Shown: positions 17,048 to 26,494, numbered from the stretch's first letter. The stretch: DNA of 64,000 nucleotides from Actinomycetes bacterium (GCA_024637115.1 JAGXFU010000005.1:126001-190000); one strand, 5' to 3'. Translations and numbers: made by a program. Notes: generated by a model from the letters alone, not told the origin.

Positions 17048-18058
17048 CTATACGCCAAAGTCCGGGTCGACGTGCGCCCGGATCAAGTCGCGCAACTCGT
17101 CGACACTCAACCACTCGCTATTCTCACCGCTGCTGTAATGGAATCCTGACGAGCAGAGTGCACCATCGAATTGAGCCATGAAAGCGTCCACATCCCATAA
17201 CTTCATTGCCGGAAGAATCACGAAGTACTTCTCGAACTCGACGGTGCTAAGCGCGTCCGTTTCGGTGATCATTTCTTCATGCAGCTTTTCGCCGGGTCGA
17301 ATCCCCACGACCTGCTTCTCGCACGTAGGACAGACGGCCTCGGCCACGTCCGTGATCCGATAGCTCGGGATCTTGGGGACAAAGATCTCGCCGCCCCACA
17401 TGTTCTGGAGAGCAAAGAGTACGAGCTCAACGCCCTCTTCGAGCGAAATGTTGAACCTCGTCATGCGCTCATCGGTAATCGGGAGTACGCCGCTCTCGCG
17501 CTTATCTAGAAAGAAGGGAATCACGCTTCCACGCGAGCCCATGACATTGCCGTAGCGTACGACCGAAAACTTGATATCGTGACCACCGGCGAACCGGTTG
17601 GCGGCAACGAAGAGCTTGTCGCTGGCGAGCTTCGTAGCGCCGTATAGATTGATGGGAGCTGCTGCTTTGTCTGTCGAAAGCGCAACGACTTGGCTCACTC
17701 CACGATCAATTGCTGCCTCGATAACGTTCTCAGCACCAAGGATGTTCGTCTTGATTGCTTCGAATGGGTTGTACTCACATACGGGGACATGCTTGAGTGC
17801 GGCAGCATGCACAACGATGTCGATGCCCTCCATCGCGCGCGAGAGACGATCTCGGTCACGCACATCACCAATGAAATACCTGAGCTGGGGATACTCGGTC
17901 GGAGAGAACACTTGAGACATCTCGAACTGCTTGAGTTCATCGCGCGAGTAGATCGCGAGACGCGTGACCTGTGGATAGCGGGCGAGGATCGTCTCCACGA
18001 ACTTCTTGCCAAACGAACCGGTACCACCGGTGATAAGGATTGACTTGCCGTTGAGCAC
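17048..18058 (-). CDS. pseB: UDP-N-acetylglucosamine 4,6-dehydratase (inverting), PseB
   Basis: The 336-residue extended SDR starts LNGKSILITGGTGSFGKKF and has the catalytic PINLYGATKLASDKL (YxxxK), plus YSRDELKQFEMS, the RDELKQ signature of the PseB/FlaA1 group. It removes water from UDP-GlcNAc and inverts C5, the first step of pseudaminic acid synthesis. A perfect AGGAGG lies five bases before the GTG at 18058, so the longer track ORF starting at 18121 is rejected. It is first in the run, as expected for the entry enzyme. Confidence 0.9.
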   Translation of the reverse strand: MLNGKSILITGGTGSFGKKFVETILARYPQVTRLAIYSRDELKQFEMSQVFSPTEYPQLRYFIGDVRDRDRLSRAMEGIDIVVHAAALKHVPVCEYNPFEAIKTNILGAENVIEAAIDRGVSQVVALSTDKAAAPINLYGATKLASDKLFVAANRFAGGHDIKFSVVRYGNVMGSRGSVIPFFLDKRESGVLPITDERMTRFNISLEEGVELVLFALQNMWGGEIFVPKIPSYRITDVAEAVCPTCEKQVVGIRPGEKLHEEMITETDALSTVEFEKYFVILPAMKLWDVDAFMAQFDGALCSSGFHYSSGENSEWLSVDELRDLIRAHVDPDFGV

Positions 18059-18161
18059 AAAGGCCTCCTGTAAGTGGACGTATGCGTCCCATATGCTACC
18101 AGGCTCGGTAAGGGTACGCACCGAAACTCCGCGACTGCCGAAACCCGCGCACTGATTCCCT

Positions 18162-19136
18162 CTAGCCCTGCGGCGGCCCCTGGGCCACCGCCTGCTGAAT
18201 ACGTCTCACAACGGTCGGGTTCTGAACGGCGAGACGATGTACATTCTGCAGGTCCATCATCAGACCGCTTGGCGACTGAAAGCGAGCCCTACCCAGGCAG
18301 TAGTCGCTCGCCTCCCGCTGTTCGGGTGTGGGCTCCGAGACCCGCTCTCTGAACATGCGGCGATACTCCTCAACTCTGGACATCTGGGAGTCACTGGGGG
18401 TGGGAGTCTCGAAACCGTGCCGTATCTCCAGTTCGTAATCCTCCGCCATGAGGAGAAACGGCAGTCCTGCCGCCACCGCATAGAACGTGCTCGAGCCAAG
18501 TGCATTGCCCGCCGTGAAACGGGCGGCAGACATCAGGTGCGCCAACCGGATCAGAAAATCCCTGTCGTTGAGGTGTCCAGCTGACACGATCCGCATCCCG
18601 TGATCAACGAACGGCTTCATCCACCCCTGCTGATAGTCGAAGAAGTGCGCGCACACGGTGATCGGATGATACTCGTCGGGAAGCGCCTCGAGCTCCTCGG
18701 CGACACGCTCGTACTCCACCTGGAAGCGCACACAGTCGGTTGAGTGCCTTGGGAAGAACAGCGTGCCCTCGCGCGGCTGAGCAGGAGCGTCCTCCAAGAG
18801 CGCACGTGCATAGAGAAACGGACTCGCGGAGGGAACCACTGTGAATCGGCTCGAGCGAAGCCATATGTTGTCCAGGTACGCCGGATAGCTGAGTATGGAG
18901 GCCACCGGAGCGGCAATCTCGTCCTTTCCGGGGCTACTGCCCGGGGCCATGTACACGCCGTGAGGGATGACTGCCATGATCGGCATGTCCATCGGGTAGC
19001 CCGCATACTCCTTGAGAAGACGAGAATGGCCGTAGTTGCAGTTGGGCCAGAAGACCTCGGGCACGTCCATCGGTCTCCGGGCGCACAGCTCATCCAGGTT
19101 CTCCTGCTGCTGCATTGCGGTATCGAAGTCGAGCAT
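18162..19136 (-). CDS. Unassigned protein, candidate glycosyltransferase
   Basis: This 324-residue cytoplasmic protein has no motif I recognise with confidence. It contains VIPHGVYMAPGSSP near the N-terminus, CAHFFDYQQGWMKPF in the middle, and then GNALGSSTFYAVAAGLPFL. The last segment resembles the sugar-nucleotide site of GT-B polysialyltransferase-like proteins, where Gly-Ser-x-x-Phe/Tyr-x-Ala precedes a Gly-x-Pro turn. The true start is ATG 19136; the track adds 50 residues that run back into the gene upstream. It sits just before pseB and after galU, so a role in transferring the acidic sugar is possible. No assignment is made. Confidence 0.5.
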   Translation of the reverse strand: MLDFDTAMQQQENLDELCARRPMDVPEVFWPNCNYGHSRLLKEYAGYPMDMPIMAVIPHGVYMAPGSSPGKDEIAAPVASILSYPAYLDNIWLRSSRFTVVPSASPFLYARALLEDAPAQPREGTLFFPRHSTDCVRFQVEYERVAEELEALPDEYHPITVCAHFFDYQQGWMKPFVDHGMRIVSAGHLNDRDFLIRLAHLMSAARFTAGNALGSSTFYAVAAGLPFLLMAEDYELEIRHGFETPTPSDSQMSRVEEYRRMFRERVSEPTPEQREASDYCLGRARFQSPSGLMMDLQNVHRLAVQNPTVVRRIQQAVAQGPPQG

Positions 19137-19198
19137 CGTCAGCCTTTCTGAGGGGCTGGGCTGCGCCTCGGTAGCCGCACAGAGGCCTCTTCGCCCGA

Positions 19199-20050
19199 CT
19201 ACCCGAGCATCTCTTCGAGCGCGTCCCTCAGTCCGGAACCGTACTCCTCGGTCTCCAGAGCGAGCGCTACATTTGCCTGCAGCCACGACAATACATTGCC
19301 TGTGTCGTAGCCTTGGCAGTCCATGGTGACCGCATAGATCTCCTCGGTCTTGAGGAGTTCCTTGAGTGCATCAGTGAGCTGTATCTCATTGCCGCGTCCG
19401 GGCTCGATCTTGGGCAGAAGTTCCATGATCGTGGGCGACAACAGGTACCTGCCAAAGATGGCCAAGTTGCTCGGAGCTTCATTCACCGGGGGCTTCTCGA
19501 CAAGGTCTGAGATCTCCCAGACTCCGGCCTCGACTTCGCGACCGGCGATCACGCCATAGCGCGACACCATTTCCTGCGGAACGGCCTGGACCGCGATCAC
19601 TGAACCGCCGTACTTCTTCTGAACCTCACTCAGCCGAGGCAGGCAGTCGTTGCGAGGAACGAGCACGTCGCCGAGCATCACAAAGAACGGCTCGTCGTTC
19701 ACGAATGGCGCACCGCACGATACCGCGTGGCCGAGACCCTTGGGGCGCTTCTGGCGGACATAGAACACGTCGGCGATATCGGAGATGTTGCGCACCTCGC
19801 GCAGCTTAACCGTGTTGCCGCTGCGCTCAAGCAGATCCTCAAGTTCAATCGAACGATCGAAATGGTCCTCTATCGCACGCTTGCCACGACCGGTGATGAT
19901 GAGAATCTCATCCGCACCTGCGGCAACCGCCTCTTCGACCACGTATTGAATAACGGGTTTGTCCACCACAGGCAGCATCTCTTTGGGCTGTGACTTGGTC
20001 ACAGGAAGAAATCGCGTGCCGAGGCCTGCCGCCGGAATGATTGCTTTCAC
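19199..20050 (-). CDS. galU: UTP-glucose-1-phosphate uridylyltransferase
   Basis: The 283-residue protein starts VKAIIPAAGLGTRFLPVTKSQPKEMLPVVDKP, the GalU nucleotidyltransferase signature, with YVVEEAVAAG after it and FVMLGDVLVP holding the metal Asp. FLELQ-like late motifs (GRYLLSP, GRGNEIQLTDAL) also fit. It makes UDP-glucose, feeding glycan synthesis. I start at GTG 20050, preceded by GAGGGAG. The extra 65 residues in the track cross the intergenic space and part of the wecB gene, so they are not coding. It lies between wecB and the glycan region. Confidence 0.93.
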   Translation of the reverse strand: MKAIIPAAGLGTRFLPVTKSQPKEMLPVVDKPVIQYVVEEAVAAGADEILIITGRGKRAIEDHFDRSIELEDLLERSGNTVKLREVRNISDIADVFYVRQKRPKGLGHAVSCGAPFVNDEPFFVMLGDVLVPRNDCLPRLSEVQKKYGGSVIAVQAVPQEMVSRYGVIAGREVEAGVWEISDLVEKPPVNEAPSNLAIFGRYLLSPTIMELLPKIEPGRGNEIQLTDALKELLKTEEIYAVTMDCQGYDTGNVLSWLQANVALALETEEYGSGLRDALEEMLG

Positions 20051-20093
20051 AGTGCATGCTCCCTCTCGTACGTAGAATCTTTCACCGAGGTTA

Positions 20094-21185
20094 TCACTCG
20101 ACGCCCGAAAGCGGCTTGATTCCGCCCGCGAGCGCTTCTGTAACGCGCCGTGCCACTTGATCGTCCCAACGATCCGGACGCTCCCAATCGCGAGGTCCTG
20201 CGAGCGCCTCATCGATACCAGCGAGAATCGACTCCTGTTCAGCACGAACCAGACGATTCGCGCCGACCTCCACAGTGATTGCCCGCTCTGTGTTCCTGCG
20301 AATCGTTACGCAGGGGACACCGAGCATGCACGCCTCTTCTTGGATGCCCCCGGAATCGGTGACGATCGCGGCAGCATCGCGCTGAAGCGCGAGCATGTCG
20401 AGATAGCCAACGGGATCAATGAGCGTGATACGCGAATGAGACTCATCTACCCCGAACTCGGCGAGCAACGGCCTCGTGCGGGGGTGAACCGGCATGAGGA
20501 CCGGTAGCGGAGCGCTCGCAAACGCCGAGAGGATGGCCGCCATATTCTCAGGTCGGTCTGTGTTCTCAGGCCTGTGAATGGTCGAGAGAAGGTACTCTCC
20601 CGGCGTGTGACCGTGCGCGGCGCATGTCTGTCTGCCCTCGATCTCCCGGGCATGCCTGAGTACTGACTCGGCCATGATGTTTCCGACCAGGTGAATGCGA
20701 TCGCGGTCGATGTTCTCGGCAACGAGGTTCTCATCGGCCTCCGCCACCGGGGTGAGGTGCATCGACGAGAGCTGGTCGGTCACGAGACGGTTCACCTCTT
20801 CCGGCATTGACATGTCCCAGGAGCGCAGCCCCGCTTCGAGGTGGACACAGGGGATGCCGATCTTGGCGGCGGCGAGCGCTCCGGCAAGCGTGGAGTTGAC
20901 GTCGCCAACGACGATGAGGGCGTCGGGGCGCTGCTCGATCAGCAACTCCTCGAGACGCATCATCGCCACGCCGGTCTGTACTGCGTGCGTGCCCGAACCG
21001 ACATCCAGGAACCATGCCGGCTCGGGAATGTTGAGATCGGTGAAGAACACATCCGACATCAGCTCGTCGTAGTGCTGGCCGGTGTGTACGATATCGGTCT
21101 GATGTCCCGCCGCGCGAAGCGCAGGAACGAGCGGTCCGACTTTGATGAAATTCGGACGCGCGCCGACCACTACGATAAGACGCAT
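20094..21185 (-). CDS. wecB: UDP-N-acetylglucosamine 2-epimerase (non-hydrolysing)
   Basis: The 363-residue GT-B fold protein has VVGARPNFIKVGPLV at the N-terminus, DIVHTGQHYDELMSD, HLEAGLRSWDMSMPEE and IVTDSGGIQEEACMLGVPCVTIR with NTERA. These match the WecB/MnaA family, which converts UDP-GlcNAc to UDP-ManNAc in the cytoplasm. GAGGAGGG upstream of the ATG fixes the start. UDP-ManNAc is used for teichoic acids and for ManNAc-containing or sialic-type glycans, so the gene supports envelope glycan work beside galU. Confidence 0.92.
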   Translation of the reverse strand: MRLIVVVGARPNFIKVGPLVPALRAAGHQTDIVHTGQHYDELMSDVFFTDLNIPEPAWFLDVGSGTHAVQTGVAMMRLEELLIEQRPDALIVVGDVNSTLAGALAAAKIGIPCVHLEAGLRSWDMSMPEEVNRLVTDQLSSMHLTPVAEADENLVAENIDRDRIHLVGNIMAESVLRHAREIEGRQTCAAHGHTPGEYLLSTIHRPENTDRPENMAAILSAFASAPLPVLMPVHPRTRPLLAEFGVDESHSRITLIDPVGYLDMLALQRDAAAIVTDSGGIQEEACMLGVPCVTIRRNTERAITVEVGANRLVRAEQESILAGIDEALAGPRDWERPDRWDDQVARRVTEALAGGIKPLSGVE

Positions 21186-21218
21186 TCTGTACCCTCCTCG
21201 GGTTCGGTCGCCGGACGC

Positions 21219-22499
21219 CTACAGGCTCTTGAGAGCTATGGCGGCGGCGGCTACGAATGCATCGATCTCTTCATCGGTGTGCGCGAGGGACACGAACGTC
21301 GCCTCGAACTGGCTCGGCGCGATCGTGAAGCCGGCCTCGAGCATGGCCCGGAAGTACTTCGCGTACATCTCCGTATCGCACGTTGATGCGGTGTTCCAGT
21401 TCGAGACCTCAAGATGCGTGAAGAACATAGACGACATCGAGCCAACGCGCGTGCAATACGTATGGAGGGCTGCATCGCCCGCTGCGCGGCAGAGGCCATC
21501 GGCGAGACGCTTGCCCTTGCGGTCGAGCTCCGGATACACGTCCGGCTGCTTGAGCGCCTCAAGGGTCGCGAGACCCGCAACCATGGCCACGGGGTTACCC
21601 GAGAGTGTGCCGGCCTGATACACCGGACCGATCGGGGCGAGATACTCCATGATCTCGCGCTTGCCACCAAATGCGCCGACCGGGAAGCCGCCGCCAATGA
21701 TCTTGCCAAGAGTGGTGAGGTCAGGAGTCACACCGTAGAGTTCCTGAGCGCCACCGGGGGCGACCCGAAAACCGGAGATGACCTCGTCAAAGATCAATAC
21801 AACGCCGAACTCATCGCACAGATCGCGCAGCCCCTGGAGGTAGCCCGATTTGGGCGGTACAACGCCCATGTTTCCGGCGATCGGCTCGAGTATGATCGCG
21901 GCGATGTGCTCGCCCTCCATCTCGAGCGCGTCACGTACCGCATCGAGGTCGTTGTAGGGCAGGACGATCGTATCCGCCGCCGCACCCTTTGTAACGCCGG
22001 GCGTGGACGGAATACCCAACGTGACCAGACCGCTGCCGGCCGCAACGAGCAGCGCGTCCGAGTGGCCGTGGTAGTTGCCGTCGAACTTGATGAACTTATC
22101 GCGGCCCGTATAGCCACGTGCAAGACGAATCGCACTCATGGTCGCCTCGGTACCACTCGAGACAAACCGCACCATTTCAATGCTTGGGACGATATCGATG
22201 ACCGACTGGGCCATCACAAGCTCAACGTGGGTCGGAGCACCGTAGCTCGTACCCTTGTCGAGCTGCTCGCGCACCTTGTCGAGCACGGCATCGGGAGCGT
22301 GACCAAGAATCATCGGGCCCCACGAAGCTACGAAATCGATGTAATCCTTGCCATCGGCATCCCACACGTGGCTGCCTTTGGCACGCTCATAAAAGATCGG
22401 GTCGCATCCAACTGACTTGAACGCTCGCACGGGCGAGTTAACTCCACCCGGAATCAGTTCACATGCTTGAGAGAAATACTCGTTCGAACGGTTTCCCAT
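21219..22499 (-). CDS. hemL: Glutamate-1-semialdehyde 2,1-aminomutase
   Basis: The 426-residue class III PLP enzyme has GGVNSPVRAFKSVG at the start, VRFVSSGTEATMSAIRLARG, KFDGNYHGHSD, VLIFDEVISGFRVAPGGAQ and TTLGKIIGGGFPVGAFGG with the PLP Lys. It converts glutamate-1-semialdehyde to 5-aminolevulinate, the step after HemA. In this window hemA lies 12 kb away, separated by glycan genes, so hemL has its own transcription unit or shares one with the receiver-like gene upstream. AGGAG nine bases before the ATG supports the start. Confidence 0.95.
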   Translation of the reverse strand: MGNRSNEYFSQACELIPGGVNSPVRAFKSVGCDPIFYERAKGSHVWDADGKDYIDFVASWGPMILGHAPDAVLDKVREQLDKGTSYGAPTHVELVMAQSVIDIVPSIEMVRFVSSGTEATMSAIRLARGYTGRDKFIKFDGNYHGHSDALLVAAGSGLVTLGIPSTPGVTKGAAADTIVLPYNDLDAVRDALEMEGEHIAAIILEPIAGNMGVVPPKSGYLQGLRDLCDEFGVVLIFDEVISGFRVAPGGAQELYGVTPDLTTLGKIIGGGFPVGAFGGKREIMEYLAPIGPVYQAGTLSGNPVAMVAGLATLEALKQPDVYPELDRKGKRLADGLCRAAGDAALHTYCTRVGSMSSMFFTHLEVSNWNTASTCDTEMYAKYFRAMLEAGFTIAPSQFEATFVSLAHTDEEIDAFVAAAAIALKSL

Positions 22500-22584
22500 A
22501 GTCGCACAGCTCCTGTTCGTATGGGTTGCGAAGACAACGCACCCATTCTACACGTTGCAGGGAGCCATCCTATGGGGGACACGA

Positions 22585-22944
22585 CTACTGTTCGATCGTA
22601 ATCCGCTTCAGTTCCCATGCGAGCTGTGCGCGGCTCACGAAATCGGCATGCGGAGCAACGGCGCGAGCCATGTCGATCTGCTCGCTCCCGCCACCCACGA
22701 AGATGACGGGCACGTTGCGGGTGGACGATGCAACGGTGAGCGCACACGCGAGGTCGCAACCGGATTCGGGCTCAAAATCAAGGGAGATGACAACCGCTGC
22801 CGGCGCACACTGTCCGATACGCCAACACGCAGCAGCGAAGTCCTGAGTCTCGGTCTCAACGCGCCAGCCTCGGTCGCGCAATGGACGCGCAAGATGCTCA
22901 GCATCAATCGATGACCCCGACACCACCATGAGCCTGTCCGGCAT
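22585..22944 (-). CDS. Orphan receiver-like (CheY-fold) protein
   Basis: This 119-residue protein has the alternating strand-helix pattern of a response regulator receiver domain. VVISLD followed by FEPESG gives an Asp in the phosphoacceptor place, and PVIFVGGG replaces the usual P-V-I-F-L-T/S-A. No conserved Lys follows in the usual K-P-F motif, and there is no output domain. It could be a degenerate receiver that binds a partner. GGGGGAG lies before the ATG at 22944; the longer track start is not used. Its place between hemL and the pyruvyltransferase gene gives no clear partner. Confidence 0.5.
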   Translation of the reverse strand: MPDRLMVVSGSSIDAEHLARPLRDRGWRVETETQDFAAACWRIGQCAPAAVVISLDFEPESGCDLACALTVASSTRNVPVIFVGGGSEQIDMARAVAPHADFVSRAQLAWELKRITIEQ

Positions 22945-23114
22945 ATGCTCCCCCTCACGAGAACAAGGAGCGCGCCGCCAGCAGGGTGCAAGAACAAGAC
23001 ACCCCGCTGGGCGCCCCCACACCGTGAGCGTGGCCCAGGATACGGGACCCGGTCAATCTGCGAGGGACGAGTGGGGTATGCACCGAGACCAGATGCAGAA
23101 CTCTCGCGTTCAGC

Positions 23115-24383
23115 TCACAGAGCTCCCACTCGGCCCGCTACTCGTTGATCCAGTTCATGGAATTGCGCCAGGCAGTCGGTCCTCACGGCATTGAGCGCTT
23201 CCCCGATCTCTGCCGAGACACCGGCGCGATGATCGATCAACTCATCGAGTCGCGCAATGATTGCGGCCCGATCCCCGCTCGAGTAGTCAAAGACGTAGCG
23301 CTCCTGACCGAACCGACTCATGACCTCAAGGTACTTGTGACTCCAGCCAAGCACGAGCACCGGCACCGAGGCGGCAAGGGCGCCGACCATCGCATGGAAT
23401 CGCGAGACCATAACGCATGAACACGCTGACACGACCATGCGCAGAGAGGCGGCATCCATGTCTCCTGCAACGGCAATGACCCTCGCGGCCTCGCCGTTCC
23501 CGGCTCGTTCCGCGATCTGAGCAATCACGGGCAGGTCGTTATTTCGCAGCTTGGCCGAACCGGCCCTCGTTGCATTGGGAAACAGCACCACGGTATGCCC
23601 CTGACCGGTCAGGTCGCTCACAACGTGTGCGAGGAAACCCACGTAGTCTTCCCCTCGCGCCGCCGCTTTCGCAGCGAGCACCGCACTCGGGCACAACCCA
23701 ACGACCGTAGATCCCTGTGATCGGACGCTCTCGATTCGCGTGAGGATGTGGCGCGCCTCCCGGGCTCCTTCGTGGCTCAACGAGTCACGGGCCTCAAAGA
23801 GAAACGCGATATCGGGTGCGGGAAACGTGAGTGAATCCGGAAACCCGATATCTGCGAGGTTCTGCTCCGTGACTTCGCCGCGGGGTACAACGAGTGCACA
23901 TCGCCACAGAATGCGTGCCGCCATGCGTGTCCAGCGACCGGAGAATGGGCCGAGTGCCTGCGACAGTTTCGCCACGGGAACGCCCATAAGTATGGCTGGC
24001 AGAATGGTGAGCACGTTGAAGGGCAGGAACTTTTCGCGGCCATCGATGAACGAGACTCCCGCGAGATCCACCAACACGTCACTACCCGCGAGCGCGCGGA
24101 CCGAGCGCGGACCGAGCCGGGTGATCGGGATGCCTACGCGTCGCAGCATCCCAAGCAGAAGTGACCAGGGGAACAGCACGAGTACGAGATAGGCGGGCGT
24201 TGAGGAGTACACGCTCACGCGCGGATCGCTCACCAGCTCCGCATCGCGCTCCGGGTAGTACGAGAACACCGCGAACTCCGCATCCGCATGCGTGTCACGG
24301 ATGCGACCGATCGTGGTCTCAAGCATCGCCTCGGCACCACGATTGCCCGAGACCGTTGCGGCGATTATTGAGACGCGCTTCAT
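23115..24383 (-). CDS. Polysaccharide pyruvyltransferase family protein
   Basis: The 422-residue protein begins VSIIAATVSGNRGAEAMLETTI, the PS_pyruv_trans opening, has KLSQALGPFSGRWTRMAA and ends with SRFHAMVGALAASVPVLVLGWSHKYLEVM, the CsaB/WcaK-like C-terminal motif containing the conserved SRFH. Members use phosphoenolpyruvate to put ketal pyruvate on sugars in envelope polymers. Its start overlaps the stop of the FrhB-like gene by 4 bp (ATGA). These two families are often neighbours in exopolysaccharide loci. The acceptor sugar is unknown. Confidence 0.85.
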   Translation of the reverse strand: MKRVSIIAATVSGNRGAEAMLETTIGRIRDTHADAEFAVFSYYPERDAELVSDPRVSVYSSTPAYLVLVLFPWSLLLGMLRRVGIPITRLGPRSVRALAGSDVLVDLAGVSFIDGREKFLPFNVLTILPAILMGVPVAKLSQALGPFSGRWTRMAARILWRCALVVPRGEVTEQNLADIGFPDSLTFPAPDIAFLFEARDSLSHEGAREARHILTRIESVRSQGSTVVGLCPSAVLAAKAAARGEDYVGFLAHVVSDLTGQGHTVVLFPNATRAGSAKLRNNDLPVIAQIAERAGNGEAARVIAVAGDMDAASLRMVVSACSCVMVSRFHAMVGALAASVPVLVLGWSHKYLEVMSRFGQERYVFDYSSGDRAAIIARLDELIDHRAGVSAEIGEALNAVRTDCLAQFHELDQRVAGRVGAL

Positions 24384-25480
24384 GACAACGACTCCAGACC
24401 CTTGAGGACCAGCAACTCCAGCTTGAGCGACAGGGGCGAGCGACGCATCAGCCGCTCCAGGCCCTCCTCGGTAAGCGACGCATGATGGTTCCGCAGCGCC
24501 ATCCCGGCAGCCATTCGCTCATGCCACGCGGCCTGCACGCCCTCGCGCGCGGGAATCTTCATATCCCAGCGCACCGCCGCCCGCGCCCGGGCAGTCGTGT
24601 TGTAGTGGAATGGAGCCACGCGACGCTGGCCATCGAGGATCGTGGCGACCGAGACATCGGTTGCTTCGAGCGTGGTGGACTCCTGGGCAGCCTTGAGTGC
24701 CGCCGTGCCGACCGGCGTCTTGGCGATCACAGCAGTGTGCTTGATCGGGTCGGACTTGTAGGCGGCAGACCAGATATCGCCCGCACACAGATCGGCGTCG
24801 TAGCCAAAGTGGTCACCGCAGAACAGGCACTTCTTGGCAGAGCAGACATACAGATTCTGATACGTTCCGAACTCACCGAACGGGCGCTCGATCACCGAGC
24901 CGTCGGCAAACTGCGCGCGCATCATCCCGCGCCAGTGACCCTCGCGAAAGCGAAAGCCCACCAGCTCTGCGTTGGAACCCTCGGTGAAGCGCTCAACGAC
25001 CCGATCGATGAGCGCCGTTGTGGTCGCATGACCGCAGAACAGCGCGATGCGCAGCGTGGTCTTGGCGGCGAGCTCCGGGCGCTTCGAGAGTGCCGTGATC
25101 TCGCACGGCAGGGCAACGACGGCCACTCGCCCCTCGAACGCCTGGATCAGCGGGAGCGCCTCGCCCACGAAGTCTCCCAGGACATAGGTGCTACCGCGGG
25201 CGTCGAGGATTTCCTGAGGTGTGGTTGCGATCCGATACTCGGCGCGTACGCGCCCGTCGCGCACCGTAGTCGCGCACACAAGGGCGCCGTCGCACTGACC
25301 TGATGCGAGCTGTGAGATCAGAAGTGCGCTCACGGCACCACCGGACGCCGCACGCTCACGAACATCCGGTTCCGCGGCATGCGCGAGGCATGTGCGTTCA
25401 AAGGGCCCGATATAGGCCTCTGCGATCTCGGGTGTCCAGCGCTTTGCCGTCAGGCGCTCGGCGATACCGGCCAGGCTCAT
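24380..25480 (-). CDS. FrhB-family coenzyme F420 hydrogenase/dehydrogenase beta-subunit-like protein
   Basis: The 366-residue protein has ERAASGGAVSALLIS, the flavin-associated SGG motif of the FrhB/FpoF family, RGSTYVLGDF, VAVVALPCEITAL, then C-rich CSAKKCLFCGDHFGYDADLCAGDIW, which gives the Fe-S cysteines. These proteins reduce or oxidise a cofactor such as F420 or ferredoxin through FAD and Fe-S. In polysaccharide loci the family is usually unassigned and may act in sugar redox or pyruvyl transfer. The ATG overlaps the previous gene's stop by 4 bp. Confidence 0.82.
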   Translation of the reverse strand: MSLAGIAERLTAKRWTPEIAEAYIGPFERTCLAHAAEPDVRERAASGGAVSALLISQLASGQCDGALVCATTVRDGRVRAEYRIATTPQEILDARGSTYVLGDFVGEALPLIQAFEGRVAVVALPCEITALSKRPELAAKTTLRIALFCGHATTTALIDRVVERFTEGSNAELVGFRFREGHWRGMMRAQFADGSVIERPFGEFGTYQNLYVCSAKKCLFCGDHFGYDADLCAGDIWSAAYKSDPIKHTAVIAKTPVGTAALKAAQESTTLEATDVSVATILDGQRRVAPFHYNTTARARAAVRWDMKIPAREGVQAAWHERMAAGMALRNHHASLTEEGLERLMRRSPLSLKLELLVLKGLESLS

Positions 25481-26487
25481 TGGGCATCACCCCCATCGGT
25501 AGCGCGACCTGCCAGCTTCTGCGCCTCGGCCACCTTGATACCGGTGATTCGCTGCAGGTAGAGCGTGCCGGGCACGCCGAGCAGCAAAAGCCATACGAGG
25601 GTGACCGCGCGATCGATGACCGCAGCAGCGAGTCCAAGACCCGAATCGAGACCGGCCATGGCCGCTCCCACCGCCGCGCCGCCTTCCTTAAAGCCGATGC
25701 CGCCCGGAATGACACTGAGGCGTGCGGCCACGATGCCGATCGCGGTGATGACCGTGGCTGTAGCGAGTCCGGCGTCTGTGGAAAGGGCCTCGAGCGACCA
25801 CAGGGTCCTGACCGACGCGAGCATCACGAGCACGACGTTGATCACCACTTCGATGGCGAGCAGGCGCCAGCTGCCAAAGATCAGCCCGAGACCATCAACC
25901 GCACGCCATGCCACGCGAACGAGGCGAGAGTCATGCGCCTCGTACCTGCCCGCCGTGCGGCTCCGACCCCACAGCACGAGCGCGGCGATGAGGATCGTTG
26001 GCCCGAGAAGCAGCCCCCATGCAAGCATTGGCTGTGTTCCGTCGACCGCCAACACGGCTCCGGCGCACACGAGCGCCACCCAGAGGTGGATCACGCTGCT
26101 GCCGGCCACAAGCGCTCCAAAGTGAGCAAGACTGATCTCGTAGCGGGCCTTCATGAGCACGCCGTTGAGCAGTGTGCCCGTCTTCATGGGGAGATAGTTG
26201 AGCGTGGAGACCATGAGCCCGAGCAGCATGCTCTCACCAAACGGAATCGAGCGATCGAATCGATTCGCAAGGACCTTGAGCTCGAATCCATTGACCACGA
26301 ACGTCGCGAGCGCGCTTGCCGAGATCAGTGCGAATAGCCGAGGAGTGAGTGCAAATGCTGCACTCAGATCATCACGGCGCGTGGCAAGGATCCAGGCGAC
26401 AAAGGCCACCGCGGCCACGATCGAGAACCACTGAAGCAGGCGCGCCCGACCTTTGAGCATCGAGCGAAGCGAGGATTCGCCGCTCAT
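25477..26487 (-). CDS. Lysylphosphatidylglycerol synthase TM-like (UPF0104) membrane protein
   Basis: The 336-residue protein is nearly all membrane segments, with about eight hydrophobic helices. NYLPMKTGTLLNGVLMK, VSVIPGGIGFKEGGAAVGAAMAG and LLLGVPGTLYLQ match the LPG_synthase_TM/UPF0104 group. Those proteins move or handle polyprenyl- or lipid-linked sugars and are commonly found beside GT2 enzymes. I start at ATG 26487, just after the GT2 stop; the track GTG at 26517 would overlap that gene by 23 bp. The stop overlaps the FrhB-like ATG. Confidence 0.8.
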   Translation of the reverse strand: MSGESSLRSMLKGRARLLQWFSIVAAVAFVAWILATRRDDLSAAFALTPRLFALISASALATFVVNGFELKVLANRFDRSIPFGESMLLGLMVSTLNYLPMKTGTLLNGVLMKARYEISLAHFGALVAGSSVIHLWVALVCAGAVLAVDGTQPMLAWGLLLGPTILIAALVLWGRSRTAGRYEAHDSRLVRVAWRAVDGLGLIFGSWRLLAIEVVINVVLVMLASVRTLWSLEALSTDAGLATATVITAIGIVAARLSVIPGGIGFKEGGAAVGAAMAGLDSGLGLAAAVIDRAVTLVWLLLLGVPGTLYLQRITGIKVAEAQKLAGRATDGGDAQ

Positions 26488-26494
26488 GAGTCTG

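Noticed and set aside
22520-22560. Imperfect ATGGGT-GCG hairpin before hemL
   Set aside because: Nine pairs with a bulge and no T-run; too weak to call a terminator.
22945-23114. Possible riboswitch upstream of the receiver-like gene
   Set aside because: I looked for cobalamin or other riboswitch cores in this 170-bp gap and found only GC-rich short palindromes.
25303-26337. 344-aa plus-strand ORF antisense to the LPG-synthase-like gene
   Set aside because: Low-complexity His/Asp/Arg composition and no family likeness; the minus-strand membrane protein is the real gene.
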